This document shows, piece after piece, positions 13,966-33,830 of a stretch of 64,000 bases of DNA; position 1 is the first letter of the stretch, and every line of letters starts with the position of its first letter. Below the pieces are notes generated by a model, which had not been told where the DNA came from, did not search any database, and saw only the letters and a program-made list of their open reading frames with translations. Source of the DNA: Sipunculus nudus (lineage: Eukaryota; Annelida; Sipuncula; Golfingiida; Sipunculidae); assembly GCA_026874595.1 (NCBI GenBank), contig CM049322.1:44392840-44456839 (forward strand), in the 5' to 3' direction. The position numbers were made by a program, and so were the translations under genes.

Positions 13966-14032
13966 TATATATATATATATTTATATATATAAAGAGAGAG
14001 AGAGAGAGAGAAGGAGAGAGATGCATCGCTTG

Positions 14033-14710
14033 AAAGCTGCTGTGTATTGGTTCGAAGGATACCCCACCTTTAAGTCAGTGCGCATGCGCATAGGCTGGTT
14101 ACCGCGAGCACCCGGTAAAAGTAAAACGATGCGTGTTGCCTGACGTACCTTTCATTGTGGACGTTGAATACAGGCTTCTCTCTGACAACATAACAACAAC
14201 AAGGCAAAATAGTTTTTATTAAGGGAATAAGAACCATTTTCTGTTATTTGCGTGTACAAGTCATTTTATGGATTCACATCTAGCAAGAAGCGGCATCCTG
14301 GTTTTGACTTACAGCAGTGATCAGGGAAGCTGTCACCTCGGCTCAGGATCGTCTGGTCAGCGTCTGCACCCTGTAGCTACCGTGAAATTGAGTAATGTAG
14401 CAATAAAATGCTAGGATTAAAACTACTAGCACGGTATAAATCACGTTATCTAAGCTGATATAACTAACGTTAGAAATATGAAATCTAGCGGACTTTATAG
14501 AAGCGGCAGCTTGGCGATAATACGTGAACTTTTGATTGTTTATTATTATATTTTTCATATGCAGGGTTTGCAAAGTACAGTCAGGTTTATTGCAGATACC
14601 AAATATCTGCAAATGTGTCGAATAATAGAATACATATTAATTACTCTAAATTTGCACGTACTGTTGACCATTTTATCCCAATTGTTGCCAGTTTTCAAAT
14701 ATAATTAAAC
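14033..14710. repeat. Left arm of a large inverted repeat
   Basis: This segment reappears reverse-complemented at about 21.3-22.6 kb. Shared landmarks are the NRF1-type palindrome, a GGTAACCAG/CTGGTTACC block, a region reading CAGCGTCTGCA, and a TTTGCAAAGT block near 14,570. The left arm is continuous, whereas the right arm carries about 600 extra bases. Confidence 0.8.
14079..14090. promoter_or_regulatory. NRF1-type palindrome TGCGCATGCGCA, left arm
   Basis: A perfect match to the palindromic NRF1 consensus, conserved in the other arm. Such sites usually sit in promoters of housekeeping genes, so the repeated segment may derive from a promoter or first exon. Confidence 0.45.
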
Positions 14711-17700
14711 CCATCAGTAAGCATAACTTTATAATATTTAGCCAAATCATGGATAAATGATGTGCCATTTAGAATTGTGAATTCTAAATCAAGTGTTTTT
14801 TTTTCAGGTATTATTGTTTTGTAGATTAAAGGTATATTTTATAAAAAAAAAGTAATGCATCTATGTGCATAATGTGACATTTCCTGACCAAATTAGCTAT
14901 AAATGTTGGGGCAATTTAGAATTATGAATCAACTTGAATATTTAGATATATATGTTATACTGTAAATGGTATTGTAAAAATTTACAAACATGAAAAAAAA
15001 AATGATAAAATAAAAAAATGAGAATCTAATGCAAACATTTGTTTATTATTTTCCTGCCTCAGTAAAATAGGAATGAAAGTAATTTGCTTTGTTTTTTTAT
15101 CTCTCTGCCTTCTTTTAAATATTTAATTATTATGAATAAACTTTTTCCTGTATGCACTGTTAAATTTCATATCCTGTATGTATGTGCAAGGGTGTTCCCA
15201 ATCCCCCTACCCCTGGGATTTTGTCCTTGCACCTGAGCTCTAGGGACAGTAGTTTTATTGCAACTGTATAAAATTTATTAAATAAAGAAAATATATACAG
15301 AATCCAGAGGCGGGTAACATGATTTAACCCTCCATCATGTCCTACCACCTGTGGAGTGGGAACTTTATGGCATCTGTATACATTTTATAAAATAGAAATC
15401 AAATTTGGTTTAATAAAAAAATGTGTAAACTGCTGAACTGTCAACAGCTTATCAAAAAGTCAACAGATGATCATAAGAATATTATAGATTTTATATTAAA
15501 AAACTACTTACATGCTTCAGTTTCAACAAGAGGAAACATGGTCAGGTCACAAAATATTATTTGCAACAATTTCTTGCTCATCAATATAAACCAATCATAT
15601 AAAACAAACAGTGGCTTATATTACCTCTTCCTCTTACACTTTATCTCCATTTGATTTTATTTTAGATTTTTACCTTCAAGGTCAACTTCAGCTGAGCACA
15701 TTCACCCATATGTCCCTTGTTTTTCATGTGTATGTTGTCAAATAGAACATGTGAATTACATACCTGCCAATTATATCTTATGGCTGCCAGTCAGAGATTT
15801 TCTTTTATGAACATTGACACTCATGTACATCTGTGCTCTCAAATTCAGAATCCTGTTAAATTCAATACAGCAGCCAGGTAAAAAGAGTTGTAATAAGGTC
15901 TCCAATTGTTTTCTTTAGTGAATTATATGATAAAAGCTTCACAAGAATTACATAAACTATATACATTGTTGAAGGTGATATAACCTTTGTTGGAAGATTG
16001 TTTCAAATGTTTCAAATGTTTTGCCACACAAATTTGATAATCAAATTAAGTTTTAATTTAACAATTTATTATATGAGGTACAGTACTGTTTTTCATTATT
16101 ACTGTTTGAATTCCATCCAAATTCTTTTACAGGAACCCCACAGCTATGGTCATTGGAAAGTGAAGTTGATTACCGGTACTACAGAATAATGATTCACAAG
16201 ATGACCATCATTCATCAAACCTATAGGATAGGTGTGATCAAATTTAATTATCATCTAGAAGCCTGTAAACTCTGAGAACTGCACGATAGTCACCGTCTAG
16301 GACTGCATGGGAAGCAATCTTGGATGCATCAGACCAGATAACTGCATTTCCCGCCGTGACACCACTGTGGAGGGCAGCCACTGGCTCAGCTGCCTCCTGA
16401 AGACTTCACTAACCACCACCTTGACAAGTATCACTACCGCATTTAGATATGCAGCAAGAGCCCATTTAGTGAACCTCTGCAGGCAGCAAGAAGAGCCCAG
16501 GCTGGGTAAAATAGGTTTTACCCATATCAAATGTGAACCCTGAGTGTCATGCAGCCTCATGATCAGTAGGTTAATGATCTGAAGGGTATTTTTTATAAAC
16601 AAGAAATGATGCCTCCCTGGTCTCATGACTGCCAAAGACAAATGGCCAAAATAAGATTAAGTTCTCTGGAAAAGAAGAGTGGTCATCTTAGAAATAAAAT
16701 AGAGTGAAAAGAATAACATTAGTAACAATTGCAGAATTTATTAATCAAAGATGTGCTTCATTTACTACAATTTCATTTCAATATGTATCTTCAAAAGTCA
16801 GTGACAATAAAATTACAATGAGACGGCACATGATAATAAATTGTACATGGAAACCCTGGTTAGAGAGTGGTTTGAAGTCTCTGTCTGAAATTTTGCATGT
16901 CCATTCAACTTCGATAGCCTGTTATACATGTGACTGGTGGTGCCACCGACAATAATTTTTGTGTTGTATACATCCAAGCCAGGAGTAATGTTTGTGCAGT
17001 TGGTGCTTGTACTTGGGTTCAAAATGTTTAGTATGTGTTCTTGCTCTGTACATATTACTTAACCAAGTATATATACTTTTAAAATAATGGTCAAGCATTT
17101 CATCATAGAAACATTACACCTGATGTATATCCAATTTTACAGGTTCGCATTAGACATGTAAGCATTGTCTTGAAATTTTGACATTCTGTACACATGTATT
17201 TAAAACAACTCATGATAATTTTAAAGACTCAAGTCAATTAAACCACTAAATGAGCAGAGGGTTGTGGGAATTTTGTGCCGGAAGTTTTGTTGTCGAAAAC
17301 AAGTAAATACATGACAGTAAGCCAAATTACGATTCACTAATTCATAGATCAGTCAGAATATTCCCCTAAACAATTTTTCATTTGCAAATGCTTGCTATTG
17401 CAAATATTCTATACTTAGAGCTTTTCTGCTTCTGGAACATTTTAATATTAATATTGATTGGCTTGTAGTCAAATTTAAAAATACAATTTATCTGTTCCAA
17501 GAGTGTTAGGGCAGAAATGTAAGTCTTCATGCCCTGGCTGGTAGGGCAAAAAGTACCCCCCCCCCAACCCCACCCCACCCCAACCCCCCAAAATAATAAG
17601 CAGTCTTCTCACAGTTCCATGAATATAAGCCATTATGACTCACTTGTAAATTTGCAAGATACCACCTGAATCATTCAGGATGTTGCGCAAGAACTACCTC

Positions 17701-20700
17701 AGTGAACAGAGGCAATGTGTTCCCTGCTAATAGCCTCCAGGAGTTAGTGTTGGACAATGGCAGATTGTTATAGCTGCTGAGCTCAATATCAAATTAATAT
17801 TTACCATAAAATTATTATTTCTATTCCAGATGAAATTAACTGTACATTGCCCTGAACTTAACTTGAACATGTTCTCTTGTAAGTTAAAGGAAACTTTAAA
17901 CTAGTGGCCCTTGAGCCATAGCATTCAGCTGAATTCTACAAAAAAATAGATGTTTGTGTTTTTTGTTAAAAGCCTGCCATACTGTCAGAAGACTGGGAAC
18001 ACTCAGCTTGTCAGTGATGACAGCCACTGGCCCACAGGATTACTCCATGACTAGAAAGCTTAAAACTTAGCAATTCCTATACTTTGTTGACCTAGTTGTT
18101 GGAAAAGAATAAATATTATGTTTATTGCTAGACTTCATTAATTTCTCAATACTGGCCAAGACATTACACATACATCAGCCAATCACATCAGTGCGCAGTC
18201 TCTGTTCTGGATGCAATAATGATGCCAAATCCATGAAGTAAACATGGTAAAATTCAGTCACCGATGGAGACAAATAAGCAATACAAACACAGTGATGATG
18301 ATGAAATTGACAATGTACAAGACAACACTGGTTTAAAGTACCATGTAAAATAACACATCACAATAACCTTGGGGGAAAATGTTGTTGAATGCAGGTGACT
18401 GTCTTTACAAAACTGAATGCCATAAGAATTTGATTACCATGAAGTTTTTAAATAATAACATATTAACTTAAATACTTTGATGTAATCATCACAGAAATAT
18501 TGACCATATTCTCTGTGAAGCAAGAATCATATGCAAGTTTTAAATTAATTTATTCAGGTCTCTAGCTCTGAATAATTGAATGTTCAGACATTTCTCTGCT
18601 GCTATATAAGCACTTTTGATTCAATATTACCTTCCATTTAGAAAACAGTTGCCTGTTGCTAGCTTACTGTGACATCATTTATGTCACAGATTCAAGCTGT
18701 TCAACAGTCAGAGTCTCAATTTATGATAATATCTTGTAGGTGTTTATGAGGACCATCTACACCGTCCCTTTTAAAATTTATAAACCATCTGCAGATACAG
18801 TATGGCTTATACAGTAATTATTAATTAAATATGTAATTATCCATTTTCTTCTGTCATCATTTGACATGGCTGATTTGGCTTGTATATTCTTCACTCTACT
18901 GACTTTTGTGGTCATCTATATCAGTAAGTTTCTGGTGGCCAAAAGAAAATTCTGACATCTGTTGTCCAAATTAAATCGTGAATTGTATCTGTTCTGTTAA
19001 TTGTTGTCTGTGGCAGGATGGTTGCTCAAAGGCACATTAGATAAAGCCTGAAACGAAAATTTGATTTTATCAGAACATGCTTACTAATACATTCAAACAT
19101 TAAAAAGAAGGCATTTTTTAATCAAGCATATCTTTGACAACATTTTTTATTTGATCTCTGAGAAGATATTACCCTAAAGATGATCAAAGTAATAGATCAG
19201 ATGTTATTTGTGTAATAAACTTATTTCTTATGGTAGAACATGCTGACTGATTTTAAAAATATCTTAAATAACTCATAGCCCATTGTGTTCATTGTGCCTC
19301 CCCTGGATGTATATACCCGTAGCCCTAGTCGCACATTTTGTAAAAAGAATATTTTCATAATGAGATTTTTTATAATCTCATATTTGGTTCATGTCATACC
19401 CCTTACCCCCCCCCCCCCCAACACACATGGGCACAAATGCCTGTTAATATATATTCTACAAAACAGCTGTGTCTGACATTTTAGAGAGACAGTTAATAAA
19501 CATTTCAACATATTAGTGTTTTACAAAACTTGACAGGTGATAACTATTTATCATGAGTGGCAGATCAGAACGCAAAAAAGACATAAGGGTTTACTGCATC
19601 AAGTATTATTTTGATCTAGTTTATGAAAAATATTAATTATTTTATATTAATATAGCAATAAGGTGCCCTCATTTCCTCCCTTGGATTGCATATTCTGACA
19701 AATTTGTGCAGATATCTATATGGGGATACCATATGTAGTCATCCATACACTTTACTGTATGGGTCTTATAAGAAAAGCCTCATATTTATATTGCCTAATG
19801 ATTTTAAAATAAAAAGACAGTTATTTTAATTGTATAAGTTACCAAGAGAATTGAAATTATGTTAAAATATTTACATATAGGAAGACAGAAAACAAATGTG
19901 GTGGCATCAAGCAAGACACGGGGAGAGATCACAGTTTTAGGAAAAGGAGGGGTCCAACCCAGGAGGACTAATGATAATCCATAAAAAAAGTCCAAGGGCC
20001 TGGAAAGGGAGAGTGGGGGAATGGGGGTCCTGGGTGCAAAAATTGGGCTATAACTCTGAAAAAAAAATATTGTGACAGTTTGAAAGGGGGACATATGGTC
20101 CGGAATCCCTGGACCCCACAACTGGATCCACTTCCAAACTTAGATATTTGAAAATTGTAAAGAGTTACTGCATGACTTCAAAAGAAGGTATTCCTTGCAT
20201 ATTTGGCAAAATATGCGTCAAATTTCTGCCATCAGAGTGATCAGACAGCAGATATTAAATACTAACGACAATTTTGGAGAGGGAATTCAAGGAACAGTCT
20301 CAGCTTATTACGACTAACTTTCATTTACAGGACTAACAGTACATTGCCAATGCATATGAATATTCAGATTATGTATGTAAATTTCATATATAATATAAAG
20401 AAAAAAAAACTAATATTTTGATCCCAACGTGCAAGTGTGGTTGCTTCCTCTGCCTATGCCAGGAGTTCTTACCTGTCAGGGTATACATGTCAGTTCACAC
20501 CGCCACTGTTGTTGTAACAAGCTGCTCTCAAGACAACAGGTATAGGTGACAAAATTAGTCCACCTTTATTGCTTCTTTACTGTCATCCTTTGGGTCCGCA
20601 TGAAATACACAATTGAACACACATATATACAAACATTACAAACTTACTATATATGTAAGGAAAAAACATATTTCTCTTGGTAAACAATTCAGTTGGATAT

Positions 20701-21289
20701 TCCTTTCATAGTCTGCACCTATTAACAGGAATGGAGACAGAAACATGAAAAATATTTAGTGCAACACACTGTGAAAAAAATTACAATGGTTTGATACTTT
20801 CTATTTTGGTTGGCGCTATATAAAATATATTAATTTTATGTATGACAGACCCTACTGTATAAACAACCCATATAAGTCGAAATATAATATATATACTAGT
20901 ATACAATACAAATTATTATAATATATTTTCTTTCAAATATAAATAATATTTATAAACTGAAACAAACACAAAAATATGTATAATTTTTAGATATTTTCTC
21001 ACCACAACTTTACCAAGTGGTTCATGGTAAGCACACATACATGCAGACACACATTTATATTAGTAGAATAAGCGATTCATAATGAACATGAAATACCATT
21101 TGTATGTTATAAACATGATGTAGTCAATAAACAGTTTACTGTATTTAATTAAAATCTATTTTTTTTTCTAAAAATGTATACAATTAAGTTAAACTATACA
21201 ATAATATTAGAAAAATTTGGTTTCATACAAATGAAATATTATTTATAGGAATAGTCTATTAGTATCACTTAATACTTTTAGTATTAGGC
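14711..21289. other. Spacer between the inverted-repeat arms; no gene seen
   Basis: About 6.6 kb of AT-rich sequence, notably free of the (TA)n arrays common elsewhere in the window. It contains C-runs at about 17551-17585 and 19406-19420 (G-rich on the minus strand). No ORF resembles a transposase, polymerase or capsid. Confidence 0.55.
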
Positions 21290-22261
21290 ACGTCCTGTTC
21301 TAAAAACTTGATCCATCAGTTGGGATGAAATGATCAACAGTGCAAAAAATTTTTGAGTAATTAATATATTACTGTATTGTTGGACACATTTGCAGTTGTT
21401 TGGTATCTACATTAAACCTGAAGGAACTTTGCAAACCACCCATATAAAAAATATAATAATAAACAATAATAAATCCACGTATTATTGCCCAACTGCCGCT
21501 TCTACAGTCCGCTAGATTTCATAATTCTAACGTTAATTTAAAATAAATCAGATAACGTGATTTTCATATGAATACCGTGCTGGAAGTTTTACTTGCTATA
21601 CTACTCACCTTCACGATAGCCACATGATTGCAGACGCTGACCAGGCGATCCTGAGCCGGGGTGACAGCTTCCCTGACCATAGCCCTAGCACCCGTCCTCT
21701 CTTACTACGCTACGCTGTGCGAGAGCCCTAGAAGATGATTTGACAAAACTGGAGACATTCCACATGACAATTAAATTCTTATATTTCGTCTGAAAATGTC
21801 GTATTCGTTAAGAACAGATATTCTTATCAAATATGCATATAACATACCAATTAGACAGTGTTTGTCCACTTTAAATGTTGATTAGAAGAATATGTATTAT
21901 CCTAATAAACAGTGACACATGGGGAACGATGTCTGGTCTGGGTTTTCCCCAGCCACGGCTGGCCGGCAGCCGCCTGTGTAACCAGTGGTAACGGGCCGTG
22001 TTGGCTTAGCGAGCAAAGGTCACGCAGTTCATTGTTTCAGATTCTGAGACAGTTTCAAGCGCAAGGGTTGCAAAGTTTTAAAAGTGAGTCTTGTTTACAT
22101 ACTAAAACATAATATTTAGCTGAATATTTTGGTCATTCAATTAAAGAACTATATCTCCCTTAGATTACTTAAAGTTTCCTTGTCATAAACGCACTATTTG
22201 ATTTTACACGATCTTTTTTCGACAAGAGTTTGAAGTTCGCCAGTTTACTCTGAACCTTTTT

Positions 22262-22297
22262 ATGCGGCGGTATCCAGGGTCCTGGATACCGCCGCAT
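22262..22297. repeat. 36-bp near-perfect palindrome
   Basis: Two 17-base arms (ATGCGGCGGTATCCAGG and its complement) around a GT centre. It lies next to the point where homology with the left arm resumes, and its core resembles the adjacent CCAGGATACCGC of the arm. It may mark a rearrangement junction. Confidence 0.8.
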
Positions 22298-22546
22298 TTA
22301 ATGCAGTTACCCTAACCACAGCTGTGAGTCAAAACCAGGATACCGCTTCTCGCCAGATGTGAATCCACAAAATGACTAGTACACGCAAATAACAGAGAAT
22401 GGGTTCTTCTTACCTTAATAAAAATTATTTTGCCTTGTTGTTGTTATGTTGTCAGATAAAAGCCTGTATTAAACGTCCGTAATGAAGGGTACGTCAGGCA
22501 ACACGCATCGTTTTACTTTTACCGGGTGCTCGCGGTAACCAGCTTA

Positions 22547-22558
22547 TGCGCATGCGCA
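22547..22558. promoter_or_regulatory. NRF1-type palindrome TGCGCATGCGCA, right arm
   Basis: The counterpart of the site in the left arm, unchanged although the surrounding arms have diverged. Confidence 0.45.
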
Positions 22559-22604
22559 CTTACTTACAGGTGGGGTATCTTTCGAAGCAATACACAGCGG
22601 CTTT

Positions 22605-28960
<6,356 letters not shown>

Positions 28961-29009
28961 TTAGGACACAGAAAAAAATATTTATCTCGAGAACTCGAGA
29001 CAACATAGA

Positions 29010-29225
29010 ATTTCGAAAAAAATTAGGAAGCCAAAAAAAAAAAATTAGGAAGCAAAAAAAAATTGTTTTAGGAAGCAAACAACAAAATTTAGGAAAACAA
29101 AATTAGGAAGCAAAAAGAGAAATTTTAAGAAGCAAAAAAAAAGATTAGGAAGCAACCAAAAAATTTGAGGAACCAAAAAAAAAAAAAATTTAAAAGAAAA
29201 AAAAAATTTAGGAAGCAAAAAAAAA
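29010..29225 (+). repeat. A-rich minisatellite, unit like AATTTAGGAAGCAAAAAA
   Basis: About ten irregular copies of an 18-22-base unit, TTAGGAAGCAAAAA, with variable A-runs. The last unit also appears at the junction of the downstream 1,077-bp duplication, which suggests it was the recombination substrate. Confidence 0.75.
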
Positions 29226-31361
29226 GGTGACCCTAGCTGGGAATGGGTCTTATGACGCCCCTTTAACGTATAAACATTTTATCTACAGGCTACTTGTATA
29301 CAAGGCACTTGAGCAAGTGTTAACATAAAGATAAAAACATTTATTGATTTATTGAAAGATCACTAGTTGATATTCGTTAGAGCATGTGAAGCAATGCCGT
29401 ATTTGTCATTTACAGAACCCTGTAATCTCTGAAGATGTTTCTGCCGGACGTCTTTCTATTACGATCGGTGGCAATTTTTGCACCCGCCCCCCTCCCGACC
29501 CATGTTATAAAAACACATGGATTTAGACAAAGACACCTCCGTTACCCATGGCATTGGCTCATTTTTATGAAAAGTTTAACAGATTATGTTTATCTAGGTT
29601 ATATTTATGATTGCCTTCACTTCTTTAATATGTATATGCAGAGTTAGCCTGTATTACAAAGATTCTATGAATAAGGCAGGTGAATAGCGACTTTAAGACA
29701 AAAGCAGAGGGGTCGTATATGAGAGCCAGTAATGGTTATTGACTGCTACAGGGTAGTAAAGTCGGAAGTTCGCGCGTCCTTTGGACACCTTAACCCTCAT
29801 GACCGAGTGTCCGTAAGAGATTTCTAGCGTCAGAGAAGCCTACCCCAGCTTTCCTGAAAGCCCTAATTTATATATATGTGCGTGTGTGTGTGCCTGTGTG
29901 TTTATGTTCTTATGTTTATACAAGTATATGTGGTAGTTACTGATTTAACAAGAGTAATGGGTCTAAATCATATGTAACGCGGTGCTGATGAGGCAGTACC
30001 CTACTATCATTTCAACGTCAAATCAGTAATGTATAAGCAGAGATTTTGAAACCATGTCTATGATAGCCCACTAAGTAAACATTCAAACCACAATCAATTT
30101 ATGGGTTATACAAAATATTAAATGTACATAGCCACTGTAATATATCACAATATTTTGAAGAAAAAGAATTTTAAATATGAATTGGAAAAAAGGATGTTTT
30201 GTAAATGTTCGGGGTCTGGTAAGTTTTCAGCATTGCCTTACTATACTGTAGGATGGAAAATAATGTCAGTTAGGAAAAAAAAATTTAGGAAGCAAAAAAA
30301 AAGGTGACCCTAGCTGGGAATGGGTCTTATGACGCCCCTTTAACGTATAAACATTTTATCTACAGGCTACTTGTATACAAGGCACTTGAGCAAGTGTTAA
30401 CATAAAGATAAAATCATTTATTGATTTATTGAAAGATCACTAGTTGATATTCGTTAGAGCATGTGAAGCAATGCCGTATTTGTCATTTACAGAACCCTGT
30501 AATCTCTGAAGATGTTTCTGCCGGACGTCTTTCTATTACGATCGGTGGCAATTTTTGCACCCGCCCCCCTCCCGACCCATGTTATAAAAACACATGGATT
30601 TAGACAAAGACACCTCCGTTACCCATGGCATTGGCTCATTTTTATGAAAAGTTTAACAGATTATGTTTATCTAGGTTATATTTATGATTGCCTTCACTTC
30701 TTTAATATGTATATGCAGAGTTAGCCTGTATTACAAAGATTCTATGAATAAGGCAGGTGAATAGCGACTTTAAGACAAAAGCAGAGGGGTCGTATATGAG
30801 AGCCAGTAATGGTTATTGACTGCTACAGGGTAGTAAAGTCGGAAGTTCGCGCGTCCTTTGGACACCTTAACCCTCATGACCGAGTGTCCGTAAGAGATTT
30901 CTAGCGTCAGAGGAGCCTACCCCAGCTTTCCTGAAAGCCCTAATTTATATATATGTGCGTGTGTGTGTGCCTGTGTGTTTATGTTCTTATGTTTATACAA
31001 GTATATGTGGTAGTTACTGATTTAACAAGAGTAATGGGTCTAAATCATATGTAACGCGGTGCTGATGAGGCAGTACCCTACTATCATTTCAACGTCAAAT
31101 CAGTAATGTATAAGCAGAGTTTTTGAAACCATGTCTATGATAGCCCACTAAGTAAACATTCAAACCACAATCAATTTATGGGTTATACAAAATATTAAAT
31201 GTACATAGCCACTGTAATATATCACAATATTTTGAAGAAAAAGAATTTTAAATATGAATTGGAAAAAAGGATGTTTTGTAAATGTTCGGGGTCTGGTACG
31301 TTTTCAGCATTGCCTTACTATACTGTAGGATGGAAAATAATGTCAATTCGCGCTCTGGCAG
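29208..31361. repeat. Recent 1,077-bp tandem duplication
   Basis: Copy 1 is about 29208-30284 and copy 2 about 30285-31361. Long stretches are identical at a constant 1,077-base offset, with only a few substitutions (for example AAGAAG versus GAGGAG near 29837/30914). A 70-codon open frame (29435 and 30512) is carried in both copies but looks like chance. Copy 1 ends in an extra minisatellite unit. Confidence 0.9.
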
Positions 31362-31654
31362 ATGCACCCCATACCCATGTACAATATACAGTTAAAGGCA
31401 TCTGGCAAATATAATGGTATTATGATAAAACATCATGAAACATCATGGTGACTACAACTCGGTTGCGCTTGATATTATGTATATTTTGATACGAATATTA
31501 CGACAAAACATAGAAAATCAGTGTAATATAAAGTATACTAAGTAATAGGGACTGAAACATGCATTCTTTTCGCTGAAAAGATTTCAATATTTTGCCAAGC
31601 TGCATTTCTATAATTTAAGCTTCCCTATTTTGTTGGCATTTCGTATTGAGCAAA

Positions 31655-33830
31655 GCTGGATATAGGTTTGATTAAATTTTCATGTCCCATGCCCATCCAA
31701 CTTTCTTACAAAATAGGATGGCTATTTATAATATCTAACCCAGTAAGTTAATTAACGTGGCATGCTACACTTTGGTGATATTTTTAACTACAACACTCAA
31801 AAAGTCTCAAATCATATGTTTATTTTAACTATGCTATCTTGTCCTGTACATCTCCGTATGATTTTTATTTATAAACGCAGGGGTGGACAGACAGACAGCT
31901 CAAAAGTAGTCTCATCTAAGCTAATCCTGAATTAAGAATTGGACAACTAAGATTGTTCAAGGCTAGTATTATTATAACTGTAAAAATTTGGACAAATATT
32001 CGTTCGCCTGAGATTGGCAAGATAGACTGTACTGAAAAATTATTTGTTTATTAATTTATAAGTAAGTATAGGATGTTAAAAGAGAAAATAAAGAGAACAA
32101 TATAACATGAACCTAATAGCATTTTTATACTGACATGAAGAGAGGAACAATTTGATTCTGTACAAGTGATGTATATATTAGATCAAATGCAATTCTACAG
32201 TATGAATGGTGTATCTAGAATGTGCCATGGGATGTATATGACTACCTGTTAAACATCATGCGAAGTCGGCCCAGGGTCGAATGTACGCTGCCGCTCCCCA
32301 GTGGCTACGTGTTCCAAATCACTATATACCTATTAATAAACCTACTTTTTTGCCGACATATGACTCTTTACTCATATTATCTGAAACACGTTTTAGTTTT
32401 TTAAGGCTAATCTAAATCATTTTTAGACAATATGTCATTAATATACGAGAGAATGAGGCCGCACATGTTACTTTTAGTTTTACAGTGGTATGTTGCAACA
32501 TAAACAATCCCTTTCAGTTCATGTCATATTCATAATCCATAAGTGATGTTACGGCTACTGAACGATTTTTTTTCTTGGCTATTCAGTTTTGCAACACATT
32601 ATTTCAAATATTATTTTTAAGTTTTGCATATAAACTGTGTCACTCAAAAAAATTAAACATTTCACGAATTACACCAACGGAAGGAGCTTTTATTAATTAG
32701 ACAAATGAGTAATTATATATAAATTAGTCATTTGCTTCTTATTTGGCTGATTTATCAACGACCGAGAAGTATATTGGTTTGATAGAATTTTCATGCCCCA
32801 GGCCCATTCAGCTTTCTTAGAAAATAGCATGGCTAATTAATATCTAACCTGGTTAGTTAATTAATGTGGCCTGCTACGCTTTGGTGAAATTTTTAATTAC
32901 AACGCTCAAAAACTCAAATTATATGTTTATTTTAACTATGCTATCTTGTTCTGTACATCTCCGTATGATTTTTATTTATAGACGCAGGGGTGGACAGACA
33001 GACAGCTCTAAAGTAGACTCATCTAAGCTAATCCTGAATTTAGAATTGGACAACTAAGAATTGTTCAAGGCTAGTATTATTATGATTGTAAAAATTTGGA
33101 CAAATATTCGTTCGCCCGAGATTGGCAAGATAGACTGTACTGAAAAATTATGTGTATAGTAATTTATAAGTAAGTATAGGATGTTAAAAGAAAAAATAAA
33201 GAGAACAATATAACATGAACCTAATAGCATTTTAATACTGACATGAAGAGAGTGAACAATTTGGTTTTGTACAAGCGATGTATATATTAGATCAAATGCA
33301 TTTCTGCAGTATGAATGGTGTATCTAGAATGTGTCATGGGATGTATATGACTACCTGTTAAACATCATGCGAAGTCGGTCCAAGGTCGAATGTACGCTGT
33401 GTTCCAAATAACTATATACCTATCAATAAACCTACTTTTTTGCCGACATATGACTCTTTACTCATATTATCTGAAACACGTTTTAGTTTTTTAAGGCTTA
33501 TCTAAATGATTTTAGACATTATGTCATTAATATACGAGGGAATGGGGCCGCAGATGTTACTTTTAGTTTTACAGTGGTATGTTGCAACATAAATAATCCC
33601 TTTCAGTTTATGTTATATCCATAATCCATAAGTGATGTTATGGCCACTTAACGAATTTTTCTCTAGGCTATTTAGTTTCGCAACACATTATTTCGAATAT
33701 TATTTTTAGGTTTAGCATATAAACTGGTTCAATCAACTAAACATTTCACGAATTTCATCAACTGAATAAGCTTTTATTAATTTGACAAATGAGTAATTTA
33801 ATGTAAAATAGTCATTTGCTTCTTATCTTA
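31655..33830. repeat. Older imperfect ~1.1-kb tandem duplication
   Basis: About 31655-32745 and 32770-33830 align throughout, with many substitutions and small indels. Landmarks are GGGGTGGACAGACAGACAGC, GTATCTAGAATGTG and a TTTGCCGACATATGACTC block. It is clearly more diverged than the neighbouring 1,077-bp pair. No coding potential is recognised. Confidence 0.85.

Larger units (their letters stand above)
21290..22604. repeat. Right arm of the large inverted repeat, with insertion
   Basis: 21,290-21,690 and 22,300-22,604 together match the left arm at 14.03-14.71 kb in reverse complement. The intervening ~600 bases have no counterpart there and end in a 36-bp palindrome. Identity looks moderate, with small indels, so the duplication is not very recent. 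Confidence 0.8.

Noticed and set aside
14033-22604. Maverick/Polinton or other self-synthesising transposon between the inverted arms
   Set aside because: The interior has no polymerase, integrase, ATPase or capsid-like frame, and the block is too short.
29010-29225. Regularly spaced repeats resembling a CRISPR-like array
   Set aside because: The unit is A-rich and irregular, without unique spacers, and the DNA is eukaryotic.
29435-30724. Identical 70-codon frame present twice
   Set aside because: It is preserved only because the whole 1,077-bp unit was duplicated recently; it matches no known protein and has no supporting splice or start context.
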